NCBI GenBank assembly: GCA_017695115.1 | Contig: JADILV010000036.1 | Location: 1 to 64,000, forward strand | DNA from: Candidatus Cryptobacteroides avicola | GTDB taxonomy: Bacteria > Bacteroidota > Bacteroidia > Bacteroidales > UBA932 | Reading direction: 5' to 3' | Length of the DNA stretch: 64,000 nucleotides | Part shown: in pieces, positions 42,932 through 53,085 of the stretch | How positions within the stretch are numbered: the stretch's first letter is position 1 | How the letters are laid out: every line of letters starts with the position of its first letter | The notes under the pieces: generated by a model | The model's input: the letters and a program-made list of their open reading frames with translations, nothing else | Database searches by the model: none | Told to the model about the DNA's origin: nothing | Made by a program: the position numbers and the translations under genes

Positions 42932-44422
42932 TTAGGGTTGTATCTCTTTTACTTGTGCTCCGGTGAGTTTTCCGGGGTATCCCCAGTCGGCTTTTTCAGG
43001 GTCGCAGAAGTCTCCGGCGTCTTCCATCATCTTGTACATCAGGCGGGTAAGTTTTTTCTGGACTTTTGCGTATGCAGGGTTTCCGTATAGATTGCGGTTC
43101 TCATAAGGGTCATTGTTCAGATTGAAAAGCTGCGGATGTCTCTGTCCGGCTACGTTGTAAAGGACAAGTTTGTATCCGTCTTTTTTTACCGCCCTCTGTA
43201 TGTTCATGTATGTCAGTAGCAGGGCGTCTCTGGCGATTTTCCCGTCTTTCCGGATTGCGGGAAGGAGGGATTTGCCTGTAACGCTTTCCGGAATTTTGTT
43301 TCCTGTAAGTCCGCAGAGTGTCGGGAATATGTCATAAAGATAGCAGTAGGAATCTCTGGTCTCGTTTGCCGGTATTCCAGGGCCGCAGAATACGAGCGGT
43401 ATCCGGACTGATTCCTCATAAAGGTTCTGTTTGCCCAGAAGTCCGTGACTGCCTATGGCAAGTCCGTTGTCTGCAGCGAACACTATGATGGTGTTTTTGT
43501 CAAGACCGCTGTCTTCCAGTTTGTCAAGTATACGCCCTATCTGGAAATCCACTTCGTTTACCATACTGTAGTAGAATGCGATTTCCTTTCTTACAGCCTC
43601 CGGATCCCTCGGTGTCGGAAGAAGCATTTCGTCCCGTACTGTAAGGTCTCCGGTGTCGAACGGATGCTCCGGGAGGAAGTTCGCCGGCATAGGCACTTCT
43701 TCCGGAGAATACCTTTTGCCGTACCCCGGGTGGATATTCCTCGGGTCGTGCGGGGATGTAAACGCTATATATGCCAGGAACGGCTCTTTTCTGTTTTTCA
43801 TGGAGTCTATGAACTGTATTGCCGCATCGGCATAAAGCTCGGACGAGAATGTGATGTCGGAGGCTTTTGTCCATTGTCCGTTTTCATATTTCCCCGTAGG
43901 GTCGTACTGATGCAGGAACGGTCTTCTGTGTCCGAGTTCCCCGTTCTTGCCAGGCATGTGCATGCCGCCGAAAAATATGTTGGCGCCCGTGGTGAAGGAC
44001 CGGTTGAAGGATTTTTTGTCACTGTGCCATTTCCCGGTTCCGAAAGTAGTGTATCCGGCTTCGCGGAACATCTCCGGGAACGTCTTTTCTTCAGGCGGGA
44101 TAATGCTGCCGTTACGGTGTACGTCCATCAGCCCGCGTCCGGTCAGAAGCATTGCCCGGCTCGGCTGCGAAACAGCCCCGTTCAGTCCTCCCATCACATG
44201 CGCCTGGGTGAATGCCGTTCCGGCCTTTACGATACGGTCCATGTTCGGCGTTTCTATATATCTGTTCCCCAGAGAGTGGACCGTCTGGAAATTCTGGTCA
44301 TCGGTCAAGATGAAGACAATATTGGGGCGCCTGTCTTCTTTCACGGTGCTGTCAGTAGTCCGGGCTGCCGCCGGAGTCATAAGTGCCGGTGCAATGCATA
44401 GGGCCATGTCAAGTGTTTTCAT
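42932..44422 (-). CDS. S1-family sulfatase, serine-type
   Basis: 496 residues with signal peptide. Features: RPNIVFILTDDQNFQTVHSL, formylglycine motif SQPSR (Ser85) followed by AMLLTGRGL, GKWHSDKKSFNRSF, and VFAADNGLAIGSHGLLGKQN. Not closely similar in sequence to its neighbour, so the pair likely removes sulfates from different positions. First gene of the pair; a -7 box lies 25 bases before the ATG. Confidence 0.92.
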   Translation of the reverse strand: MKTLDMALCIAPALMTPAAARTTDSTVKEDRRPNIVFILTDDQNFQTVHSLGNRYIETPNMDRIVKAGTAFTQAHVMGGLNGAVSQPSRAMLLTGRGLMDVHRNGSIIPPEEKTFPEMFREAGYTTFGTGKWHSDKKSFNRSFTTGANIFFGGMHMPGKNGELGHRRPFLHQYDPTGKYENGQWTKASDITFSSELYADAAIQFIDSMKNRKEPFLAYIAFTSPHDPRNIHPGYGKRYSPEEVPMPANFLPEHPFDTGDLTVRDEMLLPTPRDPEAVRKEIAFYYSMVNEVDFQIGRILDKLEDSGLDKNTIIVFAADNGLAIGSHGLLGKQNLYEESVRIPLVFCGPGIPANETRDSYCYLYDIFPTLCGLTGNKIPESVTGKSLLPAIRKDGKIARDALLLTYMNIQRAVKKDGYKLVLYNVAGQRHPQLFNLNNDPYENRNLYGNPAYAKVQKKLTRLMYKMMEDAGDFCDPEKADWGYPGKLTGAQVKEIQP

Positions 44423-44446
44423 TTCGTCATGCGGTTGTTGTCATTG

Positions 44447-44454
44447 CAAAGTTA
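44447..44454 (-). promoter_or_regulatory. -7 box of the sulfatase operon
   Basis: Minus-strand TAACTTTG fits TAnnTTTG and lies 25 bases upstream of the start. There is no TTTG at -33, suggesting dependence on an activator. Confidence 0.5.
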
Positions 44455-44593
44455 TTGTTTCCTGTGTTTTATAAGCAGTTGTGATGTTGTAAAAATGAGT
44501 AAGATTGTACTGTCCGAATGTCATTTTTATATAGATTCAAATAAATGTGTTTATGGCGTTTCCCCTAAAGACTATGGCGGGAAATAGTGTCAT

Positions 44594-44621
44594 TTCGTAC
44601 TAAAAATGCACGGATTCGTAC
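44594..44621 (+). promoter_or_regulatory. Tandem TTCGTAC direct repeat, candidate activator site
   Basis: TTCGTAC occurs at 44594-44600 and 44615-44621, 21 bases apart centre to centre, i.e. two helical turns. It directly abuts the -33 region of the PUL promoter at 44622-44651. The geometry suits binding of an AraC-type dimer from a one- or hybrid two-component regulator. The regulator is not in the window. Confidence 0.45.
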
Positions 44622-44651
44622 ATTGTCGGATGTGCCTAAGTTGTAATTTTG
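44622..44651 (+). promoter_or_regulatory. Promoter of the GH76 PUL
   Basis: ATTG (44622-44625) and TAATTTTG (44644-44651; exact TAnnTTTG) are 18 bases apart. The inferred start near 44658 gives a leader of about 258 bases before the susC ATG. Confidence 0.5.
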
Positions 44652-44794
44652 ATGCCTGAACCACAATAATGACATTTGAATTATGACCGGCATGTCGCTG
44701 CAGATAGTTGTAAATATATGTGCTCTTCCCGAGGATAACCGCACCGGGGGGTATCTTTTAGTTAACAGGCATACATAATTTACTGTTATATATT

Positions 44795-44822
44795 CAGGCT
44801 GTGTCCTCAGGGATACGGCCTG
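44795..44822 (+). promoter_or_regulatory. Stem-loop in the PUL leader
   Basis: 12-bp stem CAGGCTGTGTCC/GGATACGGCCTG (two G-U pairs) with a TCAG loop, followed by TTGTCGTTT. It lies 93 bases before the susC start. It may be an attenuator or an antisense RNA target, both known for Bacteroides PUL leaders. The rest of 44455-44915 shows no gene; the 99-codon minus-strand frame there has no protein-like composition. Confidence 0.4.
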
Positions 44823-44915
44823 TTGTCGTTTATGCTGTCTTGACCCGTGAAACCATAATAACACTGGATATATGGCTAACTCTGAGAACTTATTATTAAC
44901 TAATCAACCATTGAA

Positions 44916-47900
44916 ATGAAGCAATTTAACCGTTGGATTAGGCTTCTGTGTCTGGCCTTTCCCGTTTGCCTTTCACATCTATCTGTATGGGCCCAGACAG
45001 ATGTTACAGTGAGCGGAAGGGTCGTAGATGACACGAACGGAGAGCCTTTGATCGGCGTCTACATTGCGGTAGACGGCTATGATGGTACAGGAACAATCAC
45101 CGATACTGAAGGAAGATATTCTTTCAATGTCGGCGGTATTCCGGATGACGCTTATGTGAAAGTGTCGTATATCGGGTATAAGGATGAAGAGATCCTTCTT
45201 GCAGACCTCATGATTAACGGGACTGTCAGAATGTCTTTGGAGAACGAACTCCTGGACGAGGTGGTTGTTGTGGGTTATGGTGTCCAGAAGAAAGTGTCTT
45301 CGGTAGGTTCCATTACCCAGACGGATGGGGCGGAACTGCTGAAAGGTGGTAATATCACTTCGGTCTCGGAAGCCCTCCAGGGCAAGCTGAACGGTCTGGT
45401 GGCTATCAATTCTTCAGGCAAGCCGGGAGACAACTCCGTGCAGATGTATATCCGCGGAAAAGCCTCATGGCAGAATACGGACCCGTTGGTGCTTGTAGAC
45501 GGTATCGAAAGGAACATGAATGATGTGGATATGAATGAGATCGCATCGATTTCAATCCTGAAGGACGCTTCTGCAACCGCTGTATACGGTGTCCGTGGTG
45601 CAAATGGAGTCATTCTCCTTACCACCAAGCGCGGAGAGGAACAGAAGCCCCAGATCAACTTTTCTGCAAGTTTCGGAGTCAAGCAGACTACCACCAATAT
45701 GGAGTGGGCCGATTACGTGACTTCCATGAAAATGTACAATGAGGCTGTCGCCAATGACAACAACTGGGACCAGCAGATCGGGCAGTCTGTCATGAGGGCC
45801 TGGGAAAACGCCTTCGCCACAGGAAATTACGGACCATACAACGACGTCTTTCCACAGGTAGACTGGTGGGATGAACTTGTCAAGCCAGGATTCTCACAGC
45901 AGTATAATGTAAATATCAGCGGAGGAACGAAGTTCATGAGGTATTTCGCCTCTGTCGGATACCAGAATGACGGTGATATCTACAATATGCAGAAACATGC
46001 CGATTTCGATCCGCGCAACTACTACAGACGTTACAACTGGAGGTCGAACCTGGATTTTAACCTTACAAAGACCACGAAACTTTCTGTAAACATTGCCGGC
46101 AAGATGGGGTATAGGAACGATAATTTTGCTGAGGATGTCTACACCAGAATCATATCCGCTCCGAGCAACATGTTCCCTATAAAATATAGTGACGGTTATT
46201 GGGGAGAAGGCACATCGGCAGGATATAATCCTATATGCAATATGGCCACCAACGGAGCCCAGTTGTACAAGACATTCCAGGGATGGTATGACGTGCGGCT
46301 CGAACAGAAGCTCGATTTTATCACGGAAGGGCTCAAGGTAGCCGGCAAGGTATCATATACATCCTCATCCACTACACGTTCAAGCGTCAAGACGGGAGAA
46401 ATATGGGGGAACAATGATTTCGAGTCCAGAAACAGTATTATCAAGTACTACCGTCAGTATGACTACTCCAACCCGATACTCAATGCGGACGGTTCCCTTA
46501 CTTATCCTATGATTTATGAGAAACGCTGGCCTAATGACGAACAGATCGATCTTCCTCCTAACGTTTCGTATGACAATCTGGACGGGTACAGCAGAAAACT
46601 GTATTATGAGTTTTCCCTTGAATACAACAGGTCTTTCAAAGATCATAACGTCAGTGTCCTTGCATTGATGAACCGCCAGATAAGTGATTCCAAGAGCGGT
46701 AATGTCATAATCTTCCCGAGCTACCGCGAAGAGTGGGTAGGAAGGGTAACCTACAACTGGAAAGAACGTTACCTTGCTGAAATGAACATAAGCTATACCG
46801 GTTCCGAAAAATTTGCCAGGGGAGAGCGTTTCGGTCTTTTCCCTTCTTTCTCTTTGGGTTGGGTGGCTTCCGAAGAGCCTTTTATAAAAAACAGCATAGG
46901 CGATGTCCTTACATGGCTCAAATTCAGGTATTCATACGGACTTGTCGGCAGCGATGCGGCGGCAGCCAGATGGAACTACGTCCAGCTGTTCAGTTCTGTC
47001 GGCGAGATTGTTCTGGGAAACACACAGGAGATTTCACATACTCCTTTGTATACTGAAGGTGATATCGCCAACCTGACATCAACCTGGGAGAAAGCCACAA
47101 AGCAGAATCTCGGTATAGAGTTCGGCCTGTTCAGGAAACTGAATGTTACCATGGACCTTTTCAAAGAGTACAGACGCGATATCCTTATGACTCCGCAGAC
47201 TACGTCCACTATCGTCGGTGCCAGCTTCAATGCCATCAACAAGGGAGAGACAAAGAACCACGGCCTTGAACTCGAGGTGCGCTGGAGCGACAGGATTGCA
47301 CGTTCGTTCAACTATTGGGCGGCATTCACATTCGCTACAAGCGAAAACAGAATAGTCTACAGGGATGACCCGAGAAACGCTGACGAGCACCTCAGGGAGG
47401 CGGGAAAGCCTATCGGACATCAGGACAGGTATATAGCGATAGGCAACTACGGTTCCATAGATGACGTGTTCAACTATGCCCAGACTGCGATAAGCGGGAC
47501 TACTCCTTCACAGGTGGTTCCCGGTGATCTGGTCTATATAGATTATAACGGTGACGGTATAATAAACGCAAACGACAAAGTGGTGACCAAAGAACTCAAC
47601 TACCCTCTTACTACTTTGGGACTTTCATTCGGCTTTGACTGGAAGGGCTTGAGTTTCAGTGCTCTGCTTTATGCTCCTCTTGATGTCTATAAACTGCAGT
47701 TCAATGAGTATCTCTGGGATTTCCCGAATTCGAACGTACGAGTCCAGCCGAATTCCCTTGACAGGTGGACTGTTTCCACTGCCAACAGCAGCGGCGTCAT
47801 ACGTCCTACGACACATCTGAACAATGCCTACAACAAGACGGAAAGCACGTACCGTTATTCCAACTATTCATACCTGAGGCTCAAGAATGTCGAACTGGCA

Positions 47901-48080
47901 TATTCTTTCCCTAAGAAACTGCTTTCCAAGGTAAAGATGTCCAACCTTCAGGTATATGTCAACGGAAACAACCTTCTCACATTCTGGAAAGGAGACAAGA
48001 GGGTGGATCCTGAGACAGGCGGTGTAGGAAGCTATCCGATTGTCCGGACCTATACATTCGGATTAAGAGTATCATTCTGA
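44916..48080 (+). CDS. SusC-like TonB-dependent transporter
   Basis: 1054 residues: signal peptide, carboxypeptidase-regulatory domain (VTVSGRVVDDTNGEPLIGVY), classic TonB-box-like LDEVVVVGYGVQKK, plug (LQGKLNGLVAINSSGKPGDN; MYIRGKAS; ISILKDASATAVYGVRGANG), barrel ending YTFGLRVSF. Imports oligosaccharides together with the SusD that follows after 20 bases. First gene of the alpha-mannan PUL. Confidence 0.96.
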   Translation: MKQFNRWIRLLCLAFPVCLSHLSVWAQTDVTVSGRVVDDTNGEPLIGVYIAVDGYDGTGTITDTEGRYSFNVGGIPDDAYVKVSYIGYKDEEILLADLMINGTVRMSLENELLDEVVVVGYGVQKKVSSVGSITQTDGAELLKGGNITSVSEALQGKLNGLVAINSSGKPGDNSVQMYIRGKASWQNTDPLVLVDGIERNMNDVDMNEIASISILKDASATAVYGVRGANGVILLTTKRGEEQKPQINFSASFGVKQTTTNMEWADYVTSMKMYNEAVANDNNWDQQIGQSVMRAWENAFATGNYGPYNDVFPQVDWWDELVKPGFSQQYNVNISGGTKFMRYFASVGYQNDGDIYNMQKHADFDPRNYYRRYNWRSNLDFNLTKTTKLSVNIAGKMGYRNDNFAEDVYTRIISAPSNMFPIKYSDGYWGEGTSAGYNPICNMATNGAQLYKTFQGWYDVRLEQKLDFITEGLKVAGKVSYTSSSTTRSSVKTGEIWGNNDFESRNSIIKYYRQYDYSNPILNADGSLTYPMIYEKRWPNDEQIDLPPNVSYDNLDGYSRKLYYEFSLEYNRSFKDHNVSVLALMNRQISDSKSGNVIIFPSYREEWVGRVTYNWKERYLAEMNISYTGSEKFARGERFGLFPSFSLGWVASEEPFIKNSIGDVLTWLKFRYSYGLVGSDAAAARWNYVQLFSSVGEIVLGNTQEISHTPLYTEGDIANLTSTWEKATKQNLGIEFGLFRKLNVTMDLFKEYRRDILMTPQTTSTIVGASFNAINKGETKNHGLELEVRWSDRIARSFNYWAAFTFATSENRIVYRDDPRNADEHLREAGKPIGHQDRYIAIGNYGSIDDVFNYAQTAISGTTPSQVVPGDLVYIDYNGDGIINANDKVVTKELNYPLTTLGLSFGFDWKGLSFSALLYAPLDVYKLQFNEYLWDFPNSNVRVQPNSLDRWTVSTANSSGVIRPTTHLNNAYNKTESTYRYSNYSYLRLKNVELAYSFPKKLLSKVKMSNLQVYVNGNNLLTFWKGDKRVDPETGGVGSYPIVRTYTFGLRVSF

Positions 48081-48100
48081 TAAAATTCCATACGAACTAT

Positions 48101-49990
48101 ATGAAAAAGATATTTTACATACTACCGGTTCTGGCTGTAAGCCTGTTCGCTTCAGGCTGCGAGGATTTCCTTGACAAAAGGGAGGACGTAGGCCTTGACG
48201 AATCCGATGTGTTCAGGGACTATTATTCTCTGCGAGGATTCCTGGACCAGAGCTTTAACCAGCTGGAGAATACGATGGTCATGGACAACTGGGAGAATGC
48301 CAGGGCCTTTTGCGGACTTTTTGCAGACGAGATGGCGACTACCGACAATGCTTCGGCCGTATTCACCATGCATTCCGGCAACTGGCTGTTCACAAGCAAG
48401 ACCAGCAGTACTTATGAAATCGGCAACGGCGGCAATACCGCGATAGCCAGATCGTACAAGGTCCTTCGCATCAACAACAGGATAATCAATGATATAGATC
48501 TTGCCCCTCTTTCTGAAGAGCAGAAACATGAGATTCTAGGACAGGCATATTTCTACAGAGCCTGGTTCTATTTCCAGATAATCAAACGCTACGGCGGCAT
48601 GATGATTATTGACAAGGTGTTCGAAGGCGGTGACGATGATATTCCGCGCAAGACATACCATGAGTCCCATGACTGGATGATGCAGGATATAGAAAGGGCT
48701 ATAGAGATGCTTCCTGACTACTGGCCTGACGAGGATTATGGTCGTCCTACGAAGATTGCCGCAATGGCCTTCAAGGAATGGGCGCAGCTCTATGATGCGA
48801 GCCCTCTCATGCAGAATGACCTTAATACCATAGTCAACAACGGCTATGACAAGCAGCGTGCCCTTCTTGCCGCGCAGTCTGCGTATGACGTAATAGAGTA
48901 TATGGACAATAGCGGAAGTTTTCCATATCCTTATGGTCTGGCGACAAAAGACGAGTACACCAATGTATTCTATTTCAAGTACCCTCCTGTCCACCAGCCG
49001 GAATTCATCTGGGCAAAAAGACAGTTCCCAAATGCGGCGAACCAGAACCAGAAGAGGACAATCCGTACATTCTGGCAGTATGAAGACCTTGCCTTCGGTT
49101 CCGGACCGGACGGAAACTCAATGTGCTGTCCGACCCTGAACATCGTGAACATGTATGACAGAAAAGGGGAAGACGGCATATACTACCCTGTAGATGACCC
49201 GCGCAGCGGATATAAACTTGAACATGCCGATGCCGGTAAAGGGCCGTTCGACAACAGAGATCCGAGGTTCTACAACAATATCCTTCTTCCGGGCGAGGCA
49301 TGGGGACATTATGATAACGGCAATGTGTATTATATCACCACTTATGCGGGAGGTGATGCGTACGAGCACATGCTTACCCAGAAAGACTGCAACCAGAGAA
49401 TGTTTTCAGGGTTCATGTGCAAGAAGTTCATGTGGCCGGAGTGTAACCAGTATCTGGAAAAGATCAACCCGAACTGTTGGTGGGATTACCGTTTCATGAC
49501 AGTGTATATCCGGGCTTCCCAGATTTATCTTGACTATGCGGAAGCATTGTTCGAAGCAACGGGGAGCGCGACCGCGACTGCCGAAGGATGCCCGATGACG
49601 GCAGAGGAGGCTATAAATGTCATAAGGAGCCGTATGGATGTAACGGATCTCCCGGATGATATAGTAGCGGATCCGGAGAAGTTCCGTCAGGCATACAGGA
49701 GAGAGCGTGCGGTAGAACTTATGTTCGAGAACCACCGCTGGTGGGATCTTCGCCGCTGGATGATACTTGAGGAAACCTTCAAAGACACATATCCTATAAA
49801 GGGAGTCCGATTTACGCCGCGCGAATCCGGACATGCATCCATTGCTGACAAGACGACACTTACATTCGACTATGAGCAGATCGATCTGACTCCGGAGGTA
49901 AGAGGCTATACCATAAAGAACTACTGGTATCCTCTTCCGCAGCATGACGTGGATGCTTTGGACAATTTACAGCAGAATCCTTATTGGTAG
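48101..49990 (+). CDS. SusD-family glycan-binding lipoprotein
   Basis: 629 residues with lipobox FASGC followed by EDFLDKRED. SusD marks: FYRAWFYFQIIKRYGGMMII in the TPR region and a C-terminal RRERAVELMFENHRWWDLRRW, ending LQQNPYW. Partner of the SusC encoded just upstream. Its stop is followed after 13 bases by the second susC start. Confidence 0.95.
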   Translation: MKKIFYILPVLAVSLFASGCEDFLDKREDVGLDESDVFRDYYSLRGFLDQSFNQLENTMVMDNWENARAFCGLFADEMATTDNASAVFTMHSGNWLFTSKTSSTYEIGNGGNTAIARSYKVLRINNRIINDIDLAPLSEEQKHEILGQAYFYRAWFYFQIIKRYGGMMIIDKVFEGGDDDIPRKTYHESHDWMMQDIERAIEMLPDYWPDEDYGRPTKIAAMAFKEWAQLYDASPLMQNDLNTIVNNGYDKQRALLAAQSAYDVIEYMDNSGSFPYPYGLATKDEYTNVFYFKYPPVHQPEFIWAKRQFPNAANQNQKRTIRTFWQYEDLAFGSGPDGNSMCCPTLNIVNMYDRKGEDGIYYPVDDPRSGYKLEHADAGKGPFDNRDPRFYNNILLPGEAWGHYDNGNVYYITTYAGGDAYEHMLTQKDCNQRMFSGFMCKKFMWPECNQYLEKINPNCWWDYRFMTVYIRASQIYLDYAEALFEATGSATATAEGCPMTAEEAINVIRSRMDVTDLPDDIVADPEKFRQAYRRERAVELMFENHRWWDLRRWMILEETFKDTYPIKGVRFTPRESGHASIADKTTLTFDYEQIDLTPEVRGYTIKNYWYPLPQHDVDALDNLQQNPYW

Positions 49991-50003
49991 AAAACAGATT
50001 GCA

Positions 50004-53000
50004 ATGAAAAAGTATATTGAATCAATATTAATCCTCTTCCTGCTCCTGGCCGTATCGGCTCCTGTTCAGTCTTTTGCACAAGGAAGCAAGAAGAAAGCCA
50101 AGGAAGAGGTTCTGGACATCAGGGCACAGGTGACGGACAATGAAGGGAAACCCATTGCAGGCGCCATGGTATACAGCGCCGAAGGATCGGCCGTCAATTA
50201 TACTGATGAAAACGGATATTTCCGGATCAAGGCGTCGGCAGGCGAGCCGCTGTTGGTAGAAGCCTGGGGCTATGTGGATGTTCCGGTAAAGGCCGCAAGG
50301 CTTTGTCCGGAAACTATAAAGATGAATGTCGAGGAGCTGTTCGCCTCCGAAAAAGATGAAATGGAGCGGGCAGACGGCGGAAATACATACCGGAGGGATT
50401 TTGTAGGGGCAGTTTCTTCTCTTGACATGGATAATGTACTGAAATATCCGGATCTCCAGCTTTCCAATGCCCTTCAGGGGCAGGCTGCCGGTCTTATCGC
50501 GATATCCGGCGATGGAGGCATAGGCTATAACACTTCCACTCTTTACGTCAGAGGACAGCATAACAACGGTACCAATAATGCCATTGTAATTATAGATGGC
50601 ATAGAGCGTTCGATAGACGATATCCTTCCGGAGGAGATAGAGTCCATAAGTGTACTGAAAGATGCTACGGCCAAGATTCTTTATGGCGCTGCAGCAACCA
50701 ACGGAGTAGTGCTGATAAAGACAAAAAGAGGAGAGGTCAACAAACGTAATTTCAAGGTCGGGCTCGAATACGGTGTCCAGCCGTCTACAAGGGTTCCGGA
50801 ATTTCTGGGAGCATACGATTATGCTACACTTTTCAATGAGGCCCGCGTAAATGATGGAATGACACCGTTCTATTCGCAGTCCCAGCTGGAAGGATACCGG
50901 AACAGTACAGGAGTCAATGATGTCTTGTACCCATCGGTAGACTATTATGATTATTTTCTTCTGAATCAGAATACCTACAGGAAGGCCACCGTAGAATACA
51001 ACGGCGGTACTGAAGGGGTACGGTATGCTGTTGTGGCCGGTTATACCGGAAGTTCCGGACTGGAGAAGATCGGCAAGAGGTCGGATCTAAACAGGATGAA
51101 CCTACGCGGCAACCTGGATATCAGGATTACAGATTTTCTGACGGTGACAGCAGATGTGGCCGCAAGGGTCGAGATCAAGGACTGGGGAGCTTTGGACGGA
51201 GGCGGAATGTTCGGATATCTGTCTACAAACAGGCCGAATGAATTTCCTTTTATAATCCCGAACGAGACTCTTGCGGAATACGGGTTCACTCCTAATGAGG
51301 ACGGCACTCCTTTCTTCGGAGGCAGTACAAGAGTCACTACCAACATATACGGGGAGATGACCTATGGCGGCTCCACTTCAGAGCGCTATGTGAACAGCCA
51401 GACCAATCTGGGAACGAAGTTCGATTTTAATAAATATGTCAAAGGCTTGACTTTCAATGCTTATGTGACATTCGACAACTACAGTTATCTCAGACAGGCC
51501 TTACGTAATACCTATCCGACATACGCAGTGGATACATATACCGGTCTTGACGGGGAGCCTGTGATAAAATATACGCAGCTCAAGGAACTTAATCTTCCCA
51601 AGACCCAGAACATCCAGTCGAACGAGACATACAGATATTTCGGTTTCAATGCCGATCTGGGCTATGCCAGAGAGTTCGGCAGGCATGATGTGTCGGCAGT
51701 AGCGGCTTTCCGTTATACAAAGAATGAAAGCACCGGCATGACGCAGGATTTCAAGGATGCGAATGCTACTCTGCGCCTGAATTACGGATACGACGGGAGG
51801 TATCTTGCTGAAGTTACTTTTGCCGGTATGGGCTCCAACAAGTTCCGTAAAGGAAGCAGGTTTTTCTTCTCCCCTGCAGTAGGTGCCGCATGGGTGATTT
51901 CCAATGAAAGTTTCCTGAAAGGTGTTTCCGGCGTTGACTTTCTCAAACTCAAGGCAAGCTACGGTATTCTGGGATATGCCGGGAATACGGATTTCTTCCT
52001 TTACCGTACAGGGTGGAACAACAACGGGGATTTCAATTTCCGTCAGGATCAGATCGACCGTAAAGTCGGTCTTGCCCGCTGGGGTAATCCTGATCTGAAG
52101 TGGGAACGCTCCGAGGAGGTGAATGTAGGAATCGAAGGTCTCTTTCTGGACAAAAGACTCAGCATAGCTGCAGACTGGTTCTATGAAAACAGAAGCGATA
52201 TCATAGGCATCAACACTGCCAGATATGCGGCCGTAGCCGGCAATTATACAATTTATGAGAATATCGGCCAGGTCGCAAACAGTGGAGTAGACCTGACCAT
52301 AGGGTGGAACGGCCGTGCCGGCAGGGATTTCACTTACAGTGTGTCAATGAACATGACATATTCAAAGAACAGGCTGCTCAAATGGAATGAACTCGATGGA
52401 GTCGAGTCTTACCGGAAGTCCATAGGACGTCCTACCAGTACTGTCTTCGGCCTGGATGCTATCGGACTTTTCGGAAAGGATGTCGCTCTTGCAGATCATG
52501 TTCTCCAATCGTACGGGGTTGTCCGTGAAGGAGATATAGCCTATGCGGACCTGAACGGGGACGATATAGTGGACGATAACGACAGGATGTCGCTGGGCCA
52601 GACTTTCCCTGTAACTTCGTGGGGCATTACCATTGATTTGAAATACAAGGGATTCGGATTGTATGTTTTGGGTACTGCGCAGACCGGGATTACCAAGATG
52701 TGCACCAACTCCTACTATTGGAACAACGGCCTGAACGGCTATTCCGTACTGGCGGCTGACAGGTGGCATGCCGAGCACAATCCTGACGGGACTATGCCTC
52801 GGCTGGCGACCACTACCGACAGCAACAATTTCCGCGATTCGAGTTTCTGGGCCAGGAATGCATCGTTCTTCCGTCTGAAGAACGTGGAGCTCAGCTATAC
52901 GTTCGAGACCAGGAATTCCAGAAGCATTGTCAAGAACTTCAAGGTTTTTGCCCGTGGGACAAACCTGCTTACGGTTTCCCGTATCAAGGATCTGGATCCT

Positions 53001-53075
53001 GAAAGGCTTAATGCCGGACTTACAAATTACCCTGTATACATGACAGTAACAGGCGGTGTTTCCGTTTCATTCTGA
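50004..53075 (+). CDS. Second SusC-like TonB-dependent transporter
   Basis: 1023 residues from the ATG at 50004 (MKKYIESILILFLLLAV); the frame is open further up inside susD but without signal peptide. Carboxypeptidase-regulatory domain (DIRAQVTDNEGKPIAGAMVY), plug (LSNALQGQAAGLIAISGDGG; VRGQHNNGTNNAIVIIDGIE; ISVLKDATAKILYGAAATNG), barrel ending YPVYMTVTGGVSVSF. It lacks the VVVGYG TonB-box of the first SusC, having a divergent DEMERADGGNTYRRDFVGAV there. This class is often the second pair in two-SusCD loci. Confidence 0.95.
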   Translation: MKKYIESILILFLLLAVSAPVQSFAQGSKKKAKEEVLDIRAQVTDNEGKPIAGAMVYSAEGSAVNYTDENGYFRIKASAGEPLLVEAWGYVDVPVKAARLCPETIKMNVEELFASEKDEMERADGGNTYRRDFVGAVSSLDMDNVLKYPDLQLSNALQGQAAGLIAISGDGGIGYNTSTLYVRGQHNNGTNNAIVIIDGIERSIDDILPEEIESISVLKDATAKILYGAAATNGVVLIKTKRGEVNKRNFKVGLEYGVQPSTRVPEFLGAYDYATLFNEARVNDGMTPFYSQSQLEGYRNSTGVNDVLYPSVDYYDYFLLNQNTYRKATVEYNGGTEGVRYAVVAGYTGSSGLEKIGKRSDLNRMNLRGNLDIRITDFLTVTADVAARVEIKDWGALDGGGMFGYLSTNRPNEFPFIIPNETLAEYGFTPNEDGTPFFGGSTRVTTNIYGEMTYGGSTSERYVNSQTNLGTKFDFNKYVKGLTFNAYVTFDNYSYLRQALRNTYPTYAVDTYTGLDGEPVIKYTQLKELNLPKTQNIQSNETYRYFGFNADLGYAREFGRHDVSAVAAFRYTKNESTGMTQDFKDANATLRLNYGYDGRYLAEVTFAGMGSNKFRKGSRFFFSPAVGAAWVISNESFLKGVSGVDFLKLKASYGILGYAGNTDFFLYRTGWNNNGDFNFRQDQIDRKVGLARWGNPDLKWERSEEVNVGIEGLFLDKRLSIAADWFYENRSDIIGINTARYAAVAGNYTIYENIGQVANSGVDLTIGWNGRAGRDFTYSVSMNMTYSKNRLLKWNELDGVESYRKSIGRPTSTVFGLDAIGLFGKDVALADHVLQSYGVVREGDIAYADLNGDDIVDDNDRMSLGQTFPVTSWGITIDLKYKGFGLYVLGTAQTGITKMCTNSYYWNNGLNGYSVLAADRWHAEHNPDGTMPRLATTTDSNNFRDSSFWARNASFFRLKNVELSYTFETRNSRSIVKNFKVFARGTNLLTVSRIKDLDPERLNAGLTNYPVYMTVTGGVSVSF

Positions 53076-53085
53076 TAAAAACTAA

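Noticed and set aside
44565..44864. 99-codon minus-strand frame in the PUL promoter region
   Set aside because: It overlaps the inferred operator, promoter and leader stem, and its sequence has no domain-like pattern.
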